Positions 47,040 to 59,539 of a stretch of 64,000 bases of DNA are shown piece after piece; the stretch's first letter is position 1, and each line of letters starts with the position of its first letter. The notes under the pieces were generated by a model. That model saw only the letters and a program-made list of their open reading frames with translations. It searched no databases and had not been told where the DNA came from. Source of the DNA: Sipunculus nudus (lineage: Eukaryota; Annelida; Sipuncula; Golfingiida; Sipunculidae); NCBI GenBank assembly GCA_026874595.1, contig CM049310.1, positions 40,863,558 to 40,927,557 on the forward strand, read 5' to 3'. Made by a program: the position numbers and the translations under genes.

Positions 47040-48933
47040 TTAAGCTGCCTTCGCTGCAGTCTTGTCGTGGATCCCCTTCAAAAAGAAGTCGATAGCCAAC
47101 TGTTCACGAACCTCCTCGTTTGCCGTAGCCGGAAGTCTATTTTTGACCTCAAAGTATACTCTCTGGGAGAATTCCTCTAGGCTCTCACTGTCTAGCTGGC
47201 GGAGCTGGTACAGCTGTCCTCTGACTGTACGTGGCTCATCCTTCACGCCAAATCTCCTTTCGAGGCTTTTGGTTAGTTTGGCATAACTATGATCAATTCC
47301 GATATCTCGGACAAACTTGAGGGCTTGGCCTGTCAGACAATCGACAAGTTTCTCCACACATTTACTATCAGACCAACGATACCTATTCCTCAATCTCTCA
47401 AACTGGAAATAAATGTGTACCAGTCTTCCACACCACTAAATGTTGGCATCCTGGCAGAGACTGGTGACCTACGTCTTCTGCTGTGGCATCTGTGATGATT
47501 TTGATATCCACTATTCCCAGAGCGCCGAAAAGCGGTTACCCACATGAGAATCGCTGTCATACTCAGACGACACACTAGATTCCCTGCTGGTTATGCATGA
47601 CGACTCATCAGAGCTGTCGGGCAATTCATGCCGTTGCTGATGCCTCCTTCCCCATTTCTCATAATTGTGTTCCCTGGTAGGCCGCCCATAGGCCATGTTC
47701 CTCCTTGACATCCGCTGTGGCCAATGTCTGTCCTGATTGCCACTGGGCCACTGAGTAGCAGGGGCACTGGCTCCTCGATGATCCCTTGAGTGCCATGAAC
47801 TATCACTATCCTCATGCGAGACTGGCCTCGGTTGGCCTGAACTGCTGTCTCTCGGATCCTTTGAGGATCGATCATGATGGTTTCTGGTACGCCGCTCAGC
47901 TACTGTTCTAGGGGGACTCTGTCTACATACACTTGATTGGGGCTGCAGGTGACCTTTCTTGATGGCTGTCAATAGTGCTGCTACAGAATTAACCAATGGG
48001 GTAGCCTCAGTATGTGTCGGCTCGGGTAAGGCAACTACTTGGCAGGGCGGAGTGGATCTTATCTCTTGTACCAGTGGGGCCACCTTGGTAGGCAGAGATT
48101 CCATGCGGGTTGCAGTACGGGTTGCATGATCTGATACAAGGTTGGCAGCTTGATTCCTATTATTGGAATTTCTCCTTAAATTTACTCCCATACATACTTC
48201 TGATTCAAGGACAGGTATATGTGGGCATACACTATCTGATCGAATTTGGTCTTGCTGGCATATAACATTATCAAGAATTGCTAACCTGTCATGTAGGTTT
48301 CTCTCGACAACTGTGGGCCTCTGGCATTCAGCACCTAAATTGACTGCAAAAAGGTCAAGGTCATCATCAGAAATTACAGGGCCTTGCCCATTCTGGGGGC
48401 AATTAGAAGCATCACTGCCATAGGGCAAGGTCGGATCAAGGTCAGAGTCAATTAGCGGTACTCTGAGTTGGGCCAAATTGGTATTATGGGATGGAGAGGC
48501 ATTGTCAGGTAAAACAGAATAACCTGCCACTGTTCTCCCAGTATATTTATGCACATTAGATGTGGAACCCACTCTAGTAACAAAATGCTGTGATGCCCCC
48601 TTAGGACATTAGGGCATGATGATACAGCTGTAAAGTTGCTGAATGCCAGGGCGTTAGCACCAAAATTGGAACGTGCCAGTACTGGGCTACTCTGGGCCAG
48701 AGCAGGATGAGATGCAACACGGGAGTGAGACATTACAAAAACACCCGCAGAGAATAATTCCTGCCAGTACCGGGAAGATCTACCCGAAATCTGGGCCAAA
48801 TCCTCACAACTAAACCTAGGTTTTTCACTACGTAGGCCCACAATAGCTCGGCTACAAGTTCTGGGAAGAGAGTGGGATTTGCCTTCATCAAGTCAGCTGC
48901 AGTAGCTGTGCTTAGATCAATCACGTGAGACAT
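47040..48933 (-). pseudogene. gag region of the Ty3/gypsy element
   Basis: Several open segments. 47,511-48,572 is a polar, Ser/Arg/Asp-rich N-terminal part. 47,040-47,393 has the helical core of a retrotransposon gag domain (RTVRGQLYQLRQLDSESLEE, FFLKGIHDK). Fossil of the element's structural gene. Confidence 0.75.
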
Positions 48934-49738
48934 TATTTTCTCTAATGATCAAGGTCAAGGTCAAAACATGCAAATGTTACAAACAACTATGTTAGCAATA
49001 AGTAGTTCACTACTTCAGCATGCAATGCAGGCACATGTAGAACAAAAATCAGATGTAAATTACCAGTACAACTATACTCATTTACATCAAAGTTCAGTAA
49101 ATACTTAAGTGCACAGCTTAAATATTCATCTCAATACCCATATAGGCATTATCTTATAGTTAAAACAAATTATTTCTATTCATATGTACTTGTATTGTCA
49201 ATAAATTAACTTAAATCCCCAGGTCAATTTAATACAATGTACTTGTCCCAAGAAAAACTAACAATAATATATTACACGCGGTATTGACTGTTCATACACG
49301 TGAAATGACTATTTCACTAAGTCGCAGCTGAATTGCATGCATTCCATTATTAAACCATCTCAGGTTTAGAACTGGGCGACCATGCTGCCATCTGGTGGTA
49401 AGCCCAGGTACGATTTCATGCCAGCTAGTCTGGCCGGTGACCTCTGACCTCTGGTGAACAGGACGCTGGAAACTTTCTCGAAACTTTCGAGAAATCACTA
49501 CACCCCGGGTGTTAAATCGCTTTTACTTAAAAAGCATCTAACTAACGTCAAGCTCACTACCTTTATGAACAAAAGGGGAATGTCAGGCACCGAAAGACCG
49601 AAATAATAAAACCTGTCACCGCTAATTAAACGAGCACGGATCGTGAAAAACAATGCCTAAATTAGAATTTTCCCATAAAGCAAGATGGCCGCTGGCTACT
49701 CGCTCGGGCGAACCGAGTTAAGAAAACAACGGAATTTA

Positions 49739-49750
49739 CGTTGGGCGCCA
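49739..49750 (-). other. primer-binding site
   Basis: TGGCGCCCAACG starts five nucleotides inside the 5' LTR. TGGCGCC is the usual start of a tRNA-primed binding site. Confidence 0.65.
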
Positions 49751-49755
49751 GTTTA

Positions 49756-50008
49756 TGTAGGTTTTAACTATAGAATAACATTCAAACTATCGTTTGATAC
49801 CTAGCTGCTGACTTGTTTATCGTTCTTGACACCTCACGGGACCTGATGACACGCAACCATGCACGGGGAACTTGTGGATCTTCTTGAGTTCCTGATCTCT
49901 CTCTTGCCTCGCTCTCAGGCCCGTCTCCCAGGACCACGGTCTCCATGGCAACCAGGGGTTACAAGATGCCCCAGACATCTTACACATAGTATATGCAAAT
50001 CTCCAACA
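49756..50008 (-). repeat. 5' LTR of the Ty3/gypsy element
   Basis: 253 bp, TG...CA on the minus strand, about 95% like the copy at 40,961-41,224. Confidence 0.88.
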
Positions 50009-50359
50009 CTATCATTACTACGACCTACATCTCCATGTACTGCTTAGTTCTATTAAAACCTCTACTTTTTTATTGGGGTTAATATTAAGTATAATGCGAA
50101 AATCTCACAAAAAGACCAGATAAAACAAGGGTAGTGTAATGTATAAATAATATATGTAGATTAAACAGTTACAGGTCCTGTCAGAGAAACGTAGACAAAT
50201 CAAGCCTGGAGTCGTGTATGGACCAACCACTTCATGTGCAGGTACTCCATGCCTAACGCTATCTGACAGACTTGGCAGCCTGTAATTTGTACATGGCTAA
50301 ACCTAGAGCAGGTACTGTTACCTGCCGGTAAAATAGATTACTAATCTATGGTTCTTGGA

Positions 50360-52690
50360 CGTCACAGGTTACCGACTGAGAACGTCTTGACAACCAAAAC
50401 AGCAAGAGTATCCTATCACCGCATCGTTGAACCTAGTGGGTTTTTTTAATGCTAATTTTAGTAGAATTAAAGGTGAATTAACCGAAGCCCTAGTTGAATC
50501 CTCGAACACTGACGAAGTGAGGGATCGCTTTTCAATTACTATACATAAGTAAATCGATGGTAACATACCATCCAAGATGACTTCTTCAAAGCCAAATGTA
50601 CCTTGGATAAATAACATTATGAAAAGAAATATAAGAAAGAAATCCAAATTGTTATCAGCCGGGAAGACTGGAGACTTTGAAACTTAGGATAGGTTTAAAC
50701 AATAAAGACGTAAAAATGACAGGCCAATGAGGAAACTTCATAGTGAATACATTCGTGGATTAAGTTAGTCCCTTAAAATTTTACTACACCAAACCTTTTT
50801 GGAACTATGTTTAAACCCTTCGAAGAGAGACTCTAGGAGTCTCTCCCTTATCACCGGCGGGAAGAATTGTGTCCACCGCCAAAGAAAAAGCAGAAGCTCT
50901 AAACGCACAGATTTGCTCATAGAAGATATTCCTACTCTTCCCAATTTTAGAGACAAATCAAGACTAGACATGCCGTAAATTCATGTTACTTCACATGGAA
51001 TAGAAAAGATTACTTCAGAATATAAGGATAAATAAATCATGAGGTCCTGACAACATTTCGGCCAGGATAAAAAAGAATATGCATCAAGTGTGGCACCCAT
51101 TCTTTAGAAAATATATGAAAAATCTATTAAAACAAGTACTTTACCAAAAGAATGGTTTAATGCAACAGTGTCGCCAATCTTCAAAAAGGGGATAGCCAGT
51201 ATCACTGACCTGTATTCCTTGCAAACAACTCGAACATATAATTCACAGTAATATAATGCAGGCTTAGTCAATGACCTGGCTAAAATCCTTAACTGCTGCG
51301 ACCGTAAAAGTCGTCATTGATTGGTAAAGCTCGTCCAGCTCGCCCGCGATCTCCGGAATCCCTCAGAGAATAGTACTTGGGCCCTTGTTCTTAAAGAGGC
51401 CCAATCATCTAAAACACATGTTGAATTAACACAAAAAATAACTTTTGAAATGAATCTGTACCTGCCAAAATATTGCCCTGCACCGTTTACATCATCCTGT
51501 AAACGACAGTTAAAAAAAGTGGACCGGGCGCGATCACATGTGTTAACATAAACACAGCAGGTGCATCTTCCGGGCCACAACGTGTCAATCAAGAAATTCC
51601 CTCACTGACTAGGCCCAAAAAATGTTATACATGTTCCCGCTGGCTGAAACATGGCGTGTTGCGGGTCACAATCGGACCTCCGGTCCAGCAGCCTTGTTAT
51701 GGTAAATAGACTCACGTGGATTGTGTCTACCAACATGCAGAACAATAACAAGCTGTAAAACAAACGTATACGAGGTACTGAGACTGTGTGCTGGGAACTT
51801 TTGTGTGAACTAATAGTGTGAAATATAAGGCATGATATTAATCCTGATTATGTCCCTTTAATATACATTAATAACCTACCAGATGGGCTCTCATCAGATG
51901 CTAGATTCAATGCTGATGATTTAATAGTGTATAGAACAAAACAAGTCAACAAATGATTGCGACATATTACAAGACGATGTAAACACTCTATTTAACTGGG
52001 GAAAAAACCTTGGCAGATGAAACTAAATACAGCCAAGTGCTACATTTTTATGCATGCGCGTAATAAACTAGAAGAGAACTTCTCGATACCATTATTATAT
52101 GAGAAATTCGCCAATACAATATTTTTGAGTCATCATCCTTGGTGTTTAGATATTCAGCAACTTATCTTATCATGGTCCACAAAAAAAAAACTGTTAAAAA
52201 AGCAAATATTATGCTAGGACTACTGAGAAGAAACCTGTTGTATTGCTCAGTTCATAATAAAGAAATAGCATATATAAGACACTCATGAGGCAACGACTGG
52301 AATATTGCAGTACTATCTGGGACCATCATCAGAAAATCCATAAAAATAACCTGGAGAAAGTTAAAAGATCTGTTAGATGTGTTAAAATGATTACAGAAAT
52401 ACCAGCAGTGTTACCAGCATGATGAGAGAGTTGAGCTGGGAACAATACAAGCCAGAAGGGAATAGACTAGACTTATAACTCTATATAAAGAAACCTGTCA
52501 GATCATTCCAATGAACATCAGAAGTCGTCAAGCGAATGAGCTAAACTACAATGTAATTAGAGCAAACAAAGATTGTTACAAGTATTCTCTCCTCGAACGA
52601 TTCCTGTTTGGAATGCGCTACCGGCCTCCATTAAGAAATCAAGTGATGCAGAGTATTTCGCTTCAAATTTAACTATACTGAACTATAAAC
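50360..52690 (+). mobile_element. CR1/Jockey-like LINE, degraded, split by a MITE
   Basis: Pieces of a LINE ORF2 in order along the plus strand: a linker before RT (KPNVPWINNIMKRNIRKKSK), TLPKEWFNATVSPIFKKGD, IPQRIVLGPLF, IYINNLPDGLSSDARF, WQMKLNTAKCYIF, then MLGLLRRNLLYC and RLEYCSTIWD near the C-terminus. There are many frameshifts and stops: FNADDL stands where FADD is expected, and the 51,0xx segment has several stops. The MITE at 51,391-51,861 interrupts the palm. No endonuclease domain in this copy. Confidence 0.8.
51391..51861 (+). mobile_element. TTAA-type MITE, copy 2, inserted in the LINE
   Basis: 463 bp between two TTAA copies (51,391-51,394 and 51,858-51,861), same orientation and body as 31,454-31,952 (AATCTGTACCTGCCAAAATA, GGACCGGGCGCGATCA). 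With the insert and one TTAA taken out, the LINE reads P-L-F-L-I-Y-I-N-N without interruption. This proves the borders and the 4-bp duplication. Confidence 0.9.
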
Positions 52691-52699
52691 AGTACTGAT

Positions 52700-53360
52700 T
52701 TATCAGGCGATGCATAATGGGGACTGCACGTTGGTAACCACAGCAGAGGAGACATCAGTTAAAAGGCCTCACCCCATCCTTCCACAAGAGGTCGGTTCTC
52801 TACTGGACACGATCCTCTTACCGGTAGGCACTGTAGGACGGCCAGGACTACTGAATTCAACTGTTCAACTATAAAATAAAAATTTGTTATCTTTCAAGGA
52901 AACATAATTTGTTTATATTTCTCATGGTTATGCTTACAAAATATTACCTTTCCACAAATTTGCCTTGAAAAAATCGTAATACAAATTACGCTACTACACT
53001 ACCTTTTCTATCTTTTCACTTATGCCGCTGGTCTATTGGGAGGCCGCGGTGCATTGTGGGGGACAGATTCTGATGTGGCATGCTAATAAGCAAATAGTTC
53101 GCGGATCCTGGGGGGCGGGGGGGGGGGGGGGGAGGGTGAGGTTGAGCTGTAAAAACTCTGTTTTGATCTATTTATTTCATATTGCAGATTACTTCTATTA
53201 TTCCCATCCTATGGCGTCAGTGTTTATCCAGCAGAGTAACCACACTTCAGGAAAAATCACTTTCGATATTTTAAAGTTTTTAAAGTTTTTAAGGTTGATA
53301 TAAACTTTAATATCTTATTCATATCTTACTCATATGCTGTGACTCTAGGGCTAGAGATGT
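52700..53360. other. intergenic, unassigned, with poly-G tract
   Basis: No gene seen. Poly-G at 53,110-53,132. Confidence 0.5.
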
Positions 53361-53369
53361 CGAAAACGA

Positions 53370-54085
53370 ATTTTTGGAATGCAGTACAGTAGATTTGGTA
53401 CAGAAGATTATAATTGCAAGGAATCCATGTAACGCAGTTTTAATCGCAGGTTATCTTAATGTCGATTTGAGCAGGTGCACGGCTAATTTATATAAATTAA
53501 AAGAAATTATTGCTGAATTTAAATTTAAATTTTGTAAGGGATCTTGACAAAGCCGAGTGTCAAACTACATATCAAAGTTATGCCGGTAGTTCGGTATCAG
53601 TAATCGATCATTTTACATGTTCAAGCATTATCTATGATAAATATGTGGCCAAAGTCATATGTTGACAATACCTCGTATCATAACGTTATTGTCACGGAGG
53701 TGAAATGTTCACATAACGATGTAGATATATGTCCCAACAGTGATAGAGCATAAGGGAATAAGCTGGAATAGAGAATGTGCAACGATATGATTCAATGTAT
53801 GTTCAAGCTTCATAATTTACAATCCCCACTCATTTACCAAAGAAAAAGAAAGCCATTCTGGCATGAGATTGCACAACCAGTACGTAAAAAGCATTGCTTT
53901 GGCATAATATTTGGAGAGAAAGCGGACGGCCACAAACTGGATATGTTGCGAACATTCGACGTAAAAATGCAGCGAACTGTCATCGAGTTGTTGAACAGCT
54001 TCTAAGGGATAAGGATAGAGGGCGCTTAAGTCGTATGGCAACAGTTGTCACGAAGAACCGCTCACGTAATTTATGAACGAATCAA
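53370..54085 (+). mobile_element. LINE endonuclease fragment
   Basis: Reads VLIAGYLNVDLSR (the usual GDFNVD block), DKAESQTTYQS, SVSVIDHFTCSS and SYHNVIVTEV (the SDHxP-type block), then a basic linker HEIAQPVRKKHC. This is the C-terminal half of an apurinic-type endonuclease with several frame changes, from the same broad LINE group as 50,360-52,690 but truncated at both ends. Confidence 0.7.
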
Positions 54086-54447
54086 AAAAGTTAAAGCAAC
54101 CCCACAGACGTAATGCCCATGCATATTATTGATGGAATAATCATAAATAAAGATATTTAAAATAAGTATAAAGATAAATACAATAATTTATATGATTTAT
54201 GTGCAACAGATTCCAAGGATAAAGACAATTTAATGGAGTCTATTCACGCTTTGTCGAGATCATAACATAGTAGTACAGGTAGCAAAGGGCATAGCAATGC
54301 TGAAAACAGAGAAATCTGTTGGACTAAATAGTTTATATTCTGACATTATCATATATTAGTCTGGGAGCCAAGTTGGCAAAAGTGCTCTAAGAAACGGGAG
54401 TTCATTGTCCCTAAAAGTACTATAAATTCCAAGGTTATTTTCACAAA

Positions 54448-55985
54448 ATATAGGTATTAGGATGTTTATTTAATGAGGTCTGCTCGGGATCTGCTCATGC
54501 AAAAGGTTTCATATCTATCGTCAAAGTGAGCCTGTTGGGAAAAAATCAGAAATTAGGTGAATCGGCTTATGAACACCTATTGGCCAATAACTCTGTCATC
54601 CCTCTGTCAAGTAATCAATCCGCATATTGGCTTGTTCGATAGGTATGAATATGCATTTTAAAATGAATACTTATTTGAGATAAACAAAGGTAAATCAAAA
54701 CATTTACAGCTATAAAAAAATAGCCTTTACCCCACGATTTTGCGAATTACAACATTTTGTACATAGCTAGATACTTGTTAATAAAATGTATACCTGTGTT
54801 TAGTCTTATGTGGCTTTTTTGTAATAACTTTCATGAGAACTTCAGTAAAAGGTCAGAAACCGAGAATTTTGAGAATTACATACATTTGTTTAACTGTTTT
54901 CCCCCAGTTGCAGGTGGTCACAAGTCAGGATACCAAATTTGGTATCACTGGGTAGCTATGACACCAGGCGTATTAATGCATGCATATATTTTAGTAATTT
55001 TGCTTAAATGTAGGGGGGGGAAAAAGAAAAAAAATTAACACCTAACCCTTGATTTCAATCGATTTTTCCATCTCTCTATTCTAATTTGACATATACATCA
55101 CTGAGATATCGCCTTTTCCGTCTCCGGACAGTATCTCATTTGCTTACTATAACCTTAATATTAATATATGATTTTTATAACATATATTTAAGTCGTTATG
55201 CTTCTTCATCCTGTCGGTATTGTCCAAAAAAGAAAGTATAAACTATAAATCTAATTTTCGTTATTTATCAACAAAATGAGTGTAATGCGGTATAGTCCGT
55301 TGGCGACCTGGGTTCAGTCCCTGGCTTGACTATGCGAGTGGGTTGGCGTGGCCCGTTGAAGTCGTTCTCTGGTTTCCTCTTTCCCCACAGACGACTGAAT
55401 GTCACTATCCGAGACATGGAGGGTGCCTGGAATTAATTATTTTATGCGTTACACTGCAGTTGGTCATCTTTTTAGTGAGCAAGTGTTCAACTAAGCCCCA
55501 CGTTGAGGTCTCGTATGAATATTTGACTGTGGCGAGGAGGGTTTTTTTTATTTATTTTTTATAGTTAGCTCAGTGGATGACAGGTAATTGAAGCTACAGC
55601 GGTGATCTTTTATCCGTGTGTTCGTCCTAGTTGTCTATCTGGTTGGACTTATGATAACAGTTCATAAATCAGAACAGTTACAAAAGAGTGAAATCTTAGG
55701 GTATTGGGTACTTTATATAGCTGTAAATGTTACAATTTACCTTTATTTGTCTCAAATGAGTATTCATTTTAAAGTGCATGTATATACCTATTGAACAACC
55801 CATAAACGTACAGCATGGTAACTTTCAGGGTGACAGAGTTATTGGCCTAAAGGTGCTCATAAGCCGGTTCAACTAAAATTCAGATTTTTTTTTCTCAACA
55901 GGCTCACTTTGACGCTTGATATGAATTTTTTGCAATAGAAGTCCAGGGCAGACCTAATTGAATAAACCTCCTAATACCGATACCC
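54448..55985. mobile_element. element with about 280-bp long inverted repeats
   Basis: The left arm (54,448-54,720: TAGGTATTAGGATGTTTATT, AAAGTGAGCCTGTTG, ACATTTACAGCTATA) is matched in inverse by the right arm (55,700-55,985: TATAGCTGTAAATGT, CAACAGGCTCACTTT, AATAAACCTCCTAATACC). The arms have diverged by perhaps 20%. The roughly 970-bp middle shows no transposase and includes the tRNA-like segment at 55,280-55,440. Foldback-type element; superfamily not assigned. Confidence 0.65.
55280..55440 (+). mobile_element. possible tRNA-derived SINE fragment
   Basis: GACCTGGGTTCAGTCCCTGG resembles a pol III B box. It is followed by GTTCTCTGGTTTCCTCTTTC, wording common in invertebrate SINE bodies. 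No clear A box or poly-A tail. Confidence 0.4.
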
Positions 55986-55989
55986 GCAA

Positions 55990-58700
55990 ATAAACATAAG
56001 ACATGCAAGATAAGAGACAGCCAGAAAGGTAGCCAACTAAAAATATATGATTTATTTCCATATATATTTATAATGAATGACCACCTTTTGTGAGTATATA
56101 GCGTTACCATATTTTGCAGATGATATGACGTTTCCAGTATTTTTTCACTGGTATTTTATTATTATTTTAAAAATTACCACTAACCAAAATACAATTATTT
56201 ACTGTCATATAAGGTGAAATGTCCATAACTGGGACACACTGATCAAATATTGCCTTTGCGTCCACTTAAAATTTTTTAAGCAATTATAAATTCAACATAT
56301 TGTTACGGAACCGGCACAAGTAACACTGCTGCGAACAACAACACAGACACCTGTAGCAATATTCAGATATTTAGCTAAAAAATATATTAAAGTTTAAACA
56401 TATTCTCCATGCATATGCTGCTATACGGAAACATAAAATAAAACTTTCGCATAAAGCAGTCAATTTCTATTAAGTTTGTATGCCTAGAGTTACACTATAC
56501 TCGTCACTAGCAGGAGGACAGTACTTGCTCACTGCTCCGCCCCAAAGGTATTTTTTAAGCCCGCCCCGCCCAACAAAAGCCTAAAATGATAATTGGGCTG
56601 GCAAGCCTACTTGAGTCGTAATACAAGCAGTATCGAGGAATGCATCGCAGTAGTTTTCATCATGTTGCATTCATATTTTGGTGAAACCACTCATAATCCT
56701 AACATTATGCTACGGATGATTATTCGACACAAGGGAATACATGTGAACTAACAACCCAAACTGAAACCTCTTCTCTATGGTTACATGTCATTTTTATATC
56801 ACCTACAAAATGCCTGCACACTGTAACCTGTGCGAGCCACTATCGTGTTCATGCAGTCATCAATTCAACAAACACGCCGAGGGATTTACCAATATGCTGA
56901 GTTAAAACGGAACTTTACTCGCTCATGTTTGATGTTGTAAGAAAGTACACAACAAATGCTAACGATGAGTCTGGTTTATGTTAATTGACAGTGGACCTGT
57001 AGGGCATGAAGAGTTGTCAGAAATGACGAAAATGTTTGGATCCTCATTGGGCGCAGGGCTCTACAGTCCACACTTTAATTTTTTTTATAAAGCACGTAAA
57101 ATCTCTGTACTTTTCATAACCATATATTTTATTGTACAAGGTTTGTACAAAATAAAATGATAATAATATATTTATTAAGTTATCGACAGTTTATTACTGT
57201 CTAATTCATAATTTGAGGACATTTAACAGCTGTGTAATATTTTAATTGTTCGATATAACAGCCTGCTTTGTCATTAAACGGAGACACCCCCCCCCCCCCC
57301 AATCGCATTCGACTGTGAGGAGAGGGGCCTTCCGTTATCCTGCACAGCTCAGCTTCGGTTGGTATCGACAATGAACGGCTCAAGGCTCCTCGGCTAATAC
57401 TCGAACTCGCCACCTATGTTCTGCTAAGACCTGTGAAATTCAAAGTTTAAAATACGACTTGAAGATATTAATTTACCATGAGAAATATATTTCGAAGCTG
57501 AAAATTTGCATTTTATAAAATTTGATGCGCATTCTCACCATTTACATTAACTTGTAACAAACAATTGACTATTTGGACTTTCTAGTTTTTTATACTAATT
57601 TTGAAGAAATATAAATAAAGCTGGCCACACGTTTAGCCCCTCCCCGATAAAGTTTGACTGCATTATGCAAAGACATTTGAAAGAATTTTAGTTGAGGAAC
57701 AGAAAATGATCATATGATTTTGTGGAAAGTGCCTTAACATGTTCTCTTCACATTCATTGCATATTGAAAATATTTCAGTAGGTGAAAAAAGAACATTTAA
57801 ATCTTATTTAATAAATAAATTACGTAAAAGTAATATATATATAAATAGCAATATAATATTGAATAATTAATATACCATGAAGGAACGACATAAGCGCCCC
57901 CCCCCCCCTCCAGTTTTCAAATTTTTGGATCCGCCACTGTTAATGAGAAGATATCCTTGCCCCTTAGCCTATCCAAATATCAGTAATTCGCCTATTCAAG
58001 TTAACAGGTATATATGTAATAAAGCCTACATCCATAAGACGAATAGGGGCTTCTCGGATCATCAGTGCAACCCCGTTTTTGTACACCTTCCAAAATGCTC
58101 CTGTCCAGACATTCATAACAGGATCAGGTCAGAATATGCGACAGTGAGATCCGTTGCTATATGTATACGTCATTCCGATACGCCGAACATTTTCTAAAAT
58201 CGTCAGAGCACAAGAGGGCGTAACGAGTGTTAACTAGATGGCATTATACTAGACACTGCATATATACCTTCGCTGACATTCTGGATCTGGACTTTTATCC
58301 AATTTATGATATACTGGTATATTTTGTTCCCCTGTCACGTCTCAAAATCGATGGTTGACACCAGCATATAGTTATCATTCTTGACGTGTATTTTGTAGTA
58401 GTTTAATTGAGAGACTCGGTGAGTGAAGGGTGTTGGTTAAATGTCGGCGCTAAACGTTAGCGTTTAAACCCTCCTTTGAGTTAATATAAGTTAACATCGT
58501 CAGTGAAATGCGATACGTTAGTAAAATAGCGCGATAACGTTAAATAAAAAAATTAAATCAAGTTCTTTTAGGGTTCCACATAGTAAATTTATAGTATGGA
58601 TACTATAGCAGTTAACACGTATTTCAACTGACTTTAATATTTAATATATTTTTTTAACATTATTCAATATTAATAAACATATGTTTTAGTTAAGAAATCC
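55990..58700. other. intergenic, no gene recognised
   Basis: AT-rich. A poly-C tract lies at 57,288-57,300. TTTGGATCCGCCACTG at 57,927-57,942, with poly-C before it, is one end of the GGATCC hAT-like family. Confidence 0.5.
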
Positions 58701-58705
58701 TTGCG

Positions 58706-58708
<3 letters not shown>

Positions 58709-58781
<73 letters not shown>

Positions 58782-58782
58782 C
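58709..58782. repeat. (TA)n microsatellite
   Basis: TA tract with one phase slip. Confidence 0.95.
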
Positions 58783-58854
58783 AGATCATTGTACGTATGT
58801 AAACATATATGTATGTTATAGGTGAGTACATGAGTAACTTTTGCTCTTGGGGTC

Positions 58855-59144
58855 CTTAAGCTCGTACAAATCAAATTAATAAAACGGAAGTGTGCCTTTG
58901 TGTACATGCAAATTCTGTTACTGCAAAAAAGTGATGTTTTGGCCTTGAAACCTGGCCTCAGATACAGACCATGAAGTTCAGTGATAACACCTGGAATTCC
59001 CCAAGATGAGCTTTCATGTGTATGTCTTAAAACCGTTCACGTAACGGGAATACCAGTTCCGCGGGTTTGATCAAGGTGTCAGCAACTGATAAGATACTGT
59101 GGCTGGTGCAGCAGTTTGCAAGACAAGTTCCTCATGTCATACAG
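58855..59144 (+). other. exon-like dispersed repeat, copy 2
   Basis: Plus-strand relative of 32,658-33,010, from CTTAAGCTCGTACAA to CATACAG|GTATG. The last 25 codons before the donor agree at 17 residues with copy 1 (IKVSATDKILWLVQ). Upstream the frame is interrupted (ACG TAA), so this copy looks decayed. Confidence 0.45.
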
Positions 59145-59407
59145 GTATGTTTTGATTATACTTCAAAATACACACAGTGCCCGCGTCCTTCCTGTGTATA
59201 CATATATACTCTTATCTTTAAAAACATCACACACATACGTGTTTACCGTTCAGTCGGTCTTCCCCCCCCCCCCTTAGGAGATGAAGATTTTTTCTGGAAT
59301 AACCCGATTTTGTAATTGTTTACTTGTTTGTAAACATTTCGATTAAGAACCATCATTACTCTCGTACATCTGTCTATCAGTCTCTCTGTCTATCACTCAA
59401 TGACGTT

Positions 59408-59459
59408 TTTTCTCTCTCTCCATCTCTCTCTCTCCTTCTCTCTTTCTCCCCCTCTCTCT

Positions 59460-59503
<44 letters not shown>

Positions 59504-59531
59504 CCCTCTCTCCCCTCTCCCCCTCTCTCTT
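59408..59531. repeat. (CT)n-rich microsatellite
   Basis: Pyrimidine-only tract of CT with CCCT units. Confidence 0.95.
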
Positions 59532-59539
59532 GCTATGCT

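Larger units (their letters stand above)
40961..50008 (-). mobile_element. Ty3/gypsy LTR retroelement with TatD cargo (fossil, broken)
   Basis: 9.05 kb, minus strand, bounded by LTRs of 264 and 253 bp with TG...CA ends (TGTTGGAG to CCTACA). Order: 5' LTR, primer-binding site, leader, gag, protease, reverse transcriptase, spacer, integrase, then zinc-finger and TatD reading frames, polypurine tract, 3' LTR. Gag-protease-RT-integrase order and sequence place it in Ty3/gypsy. It is broken by several lesions. The LTRs differ by about 12 substitutions and one 11-bp indel (about 95% identical by eye), so it is moderately old, perhaps some millions of years. No clear target-site duplication. Confidence 0.9.

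Noticed and set aside
57340-57430. tRNA-like boxes on the minus strand (TTAGCAGAACATAGG, GAGTTCGAGTA)
   Set aside because: The A and B boxes are too close together and no cloverleaf forms, so neither a tRNA nor a clear SINE.
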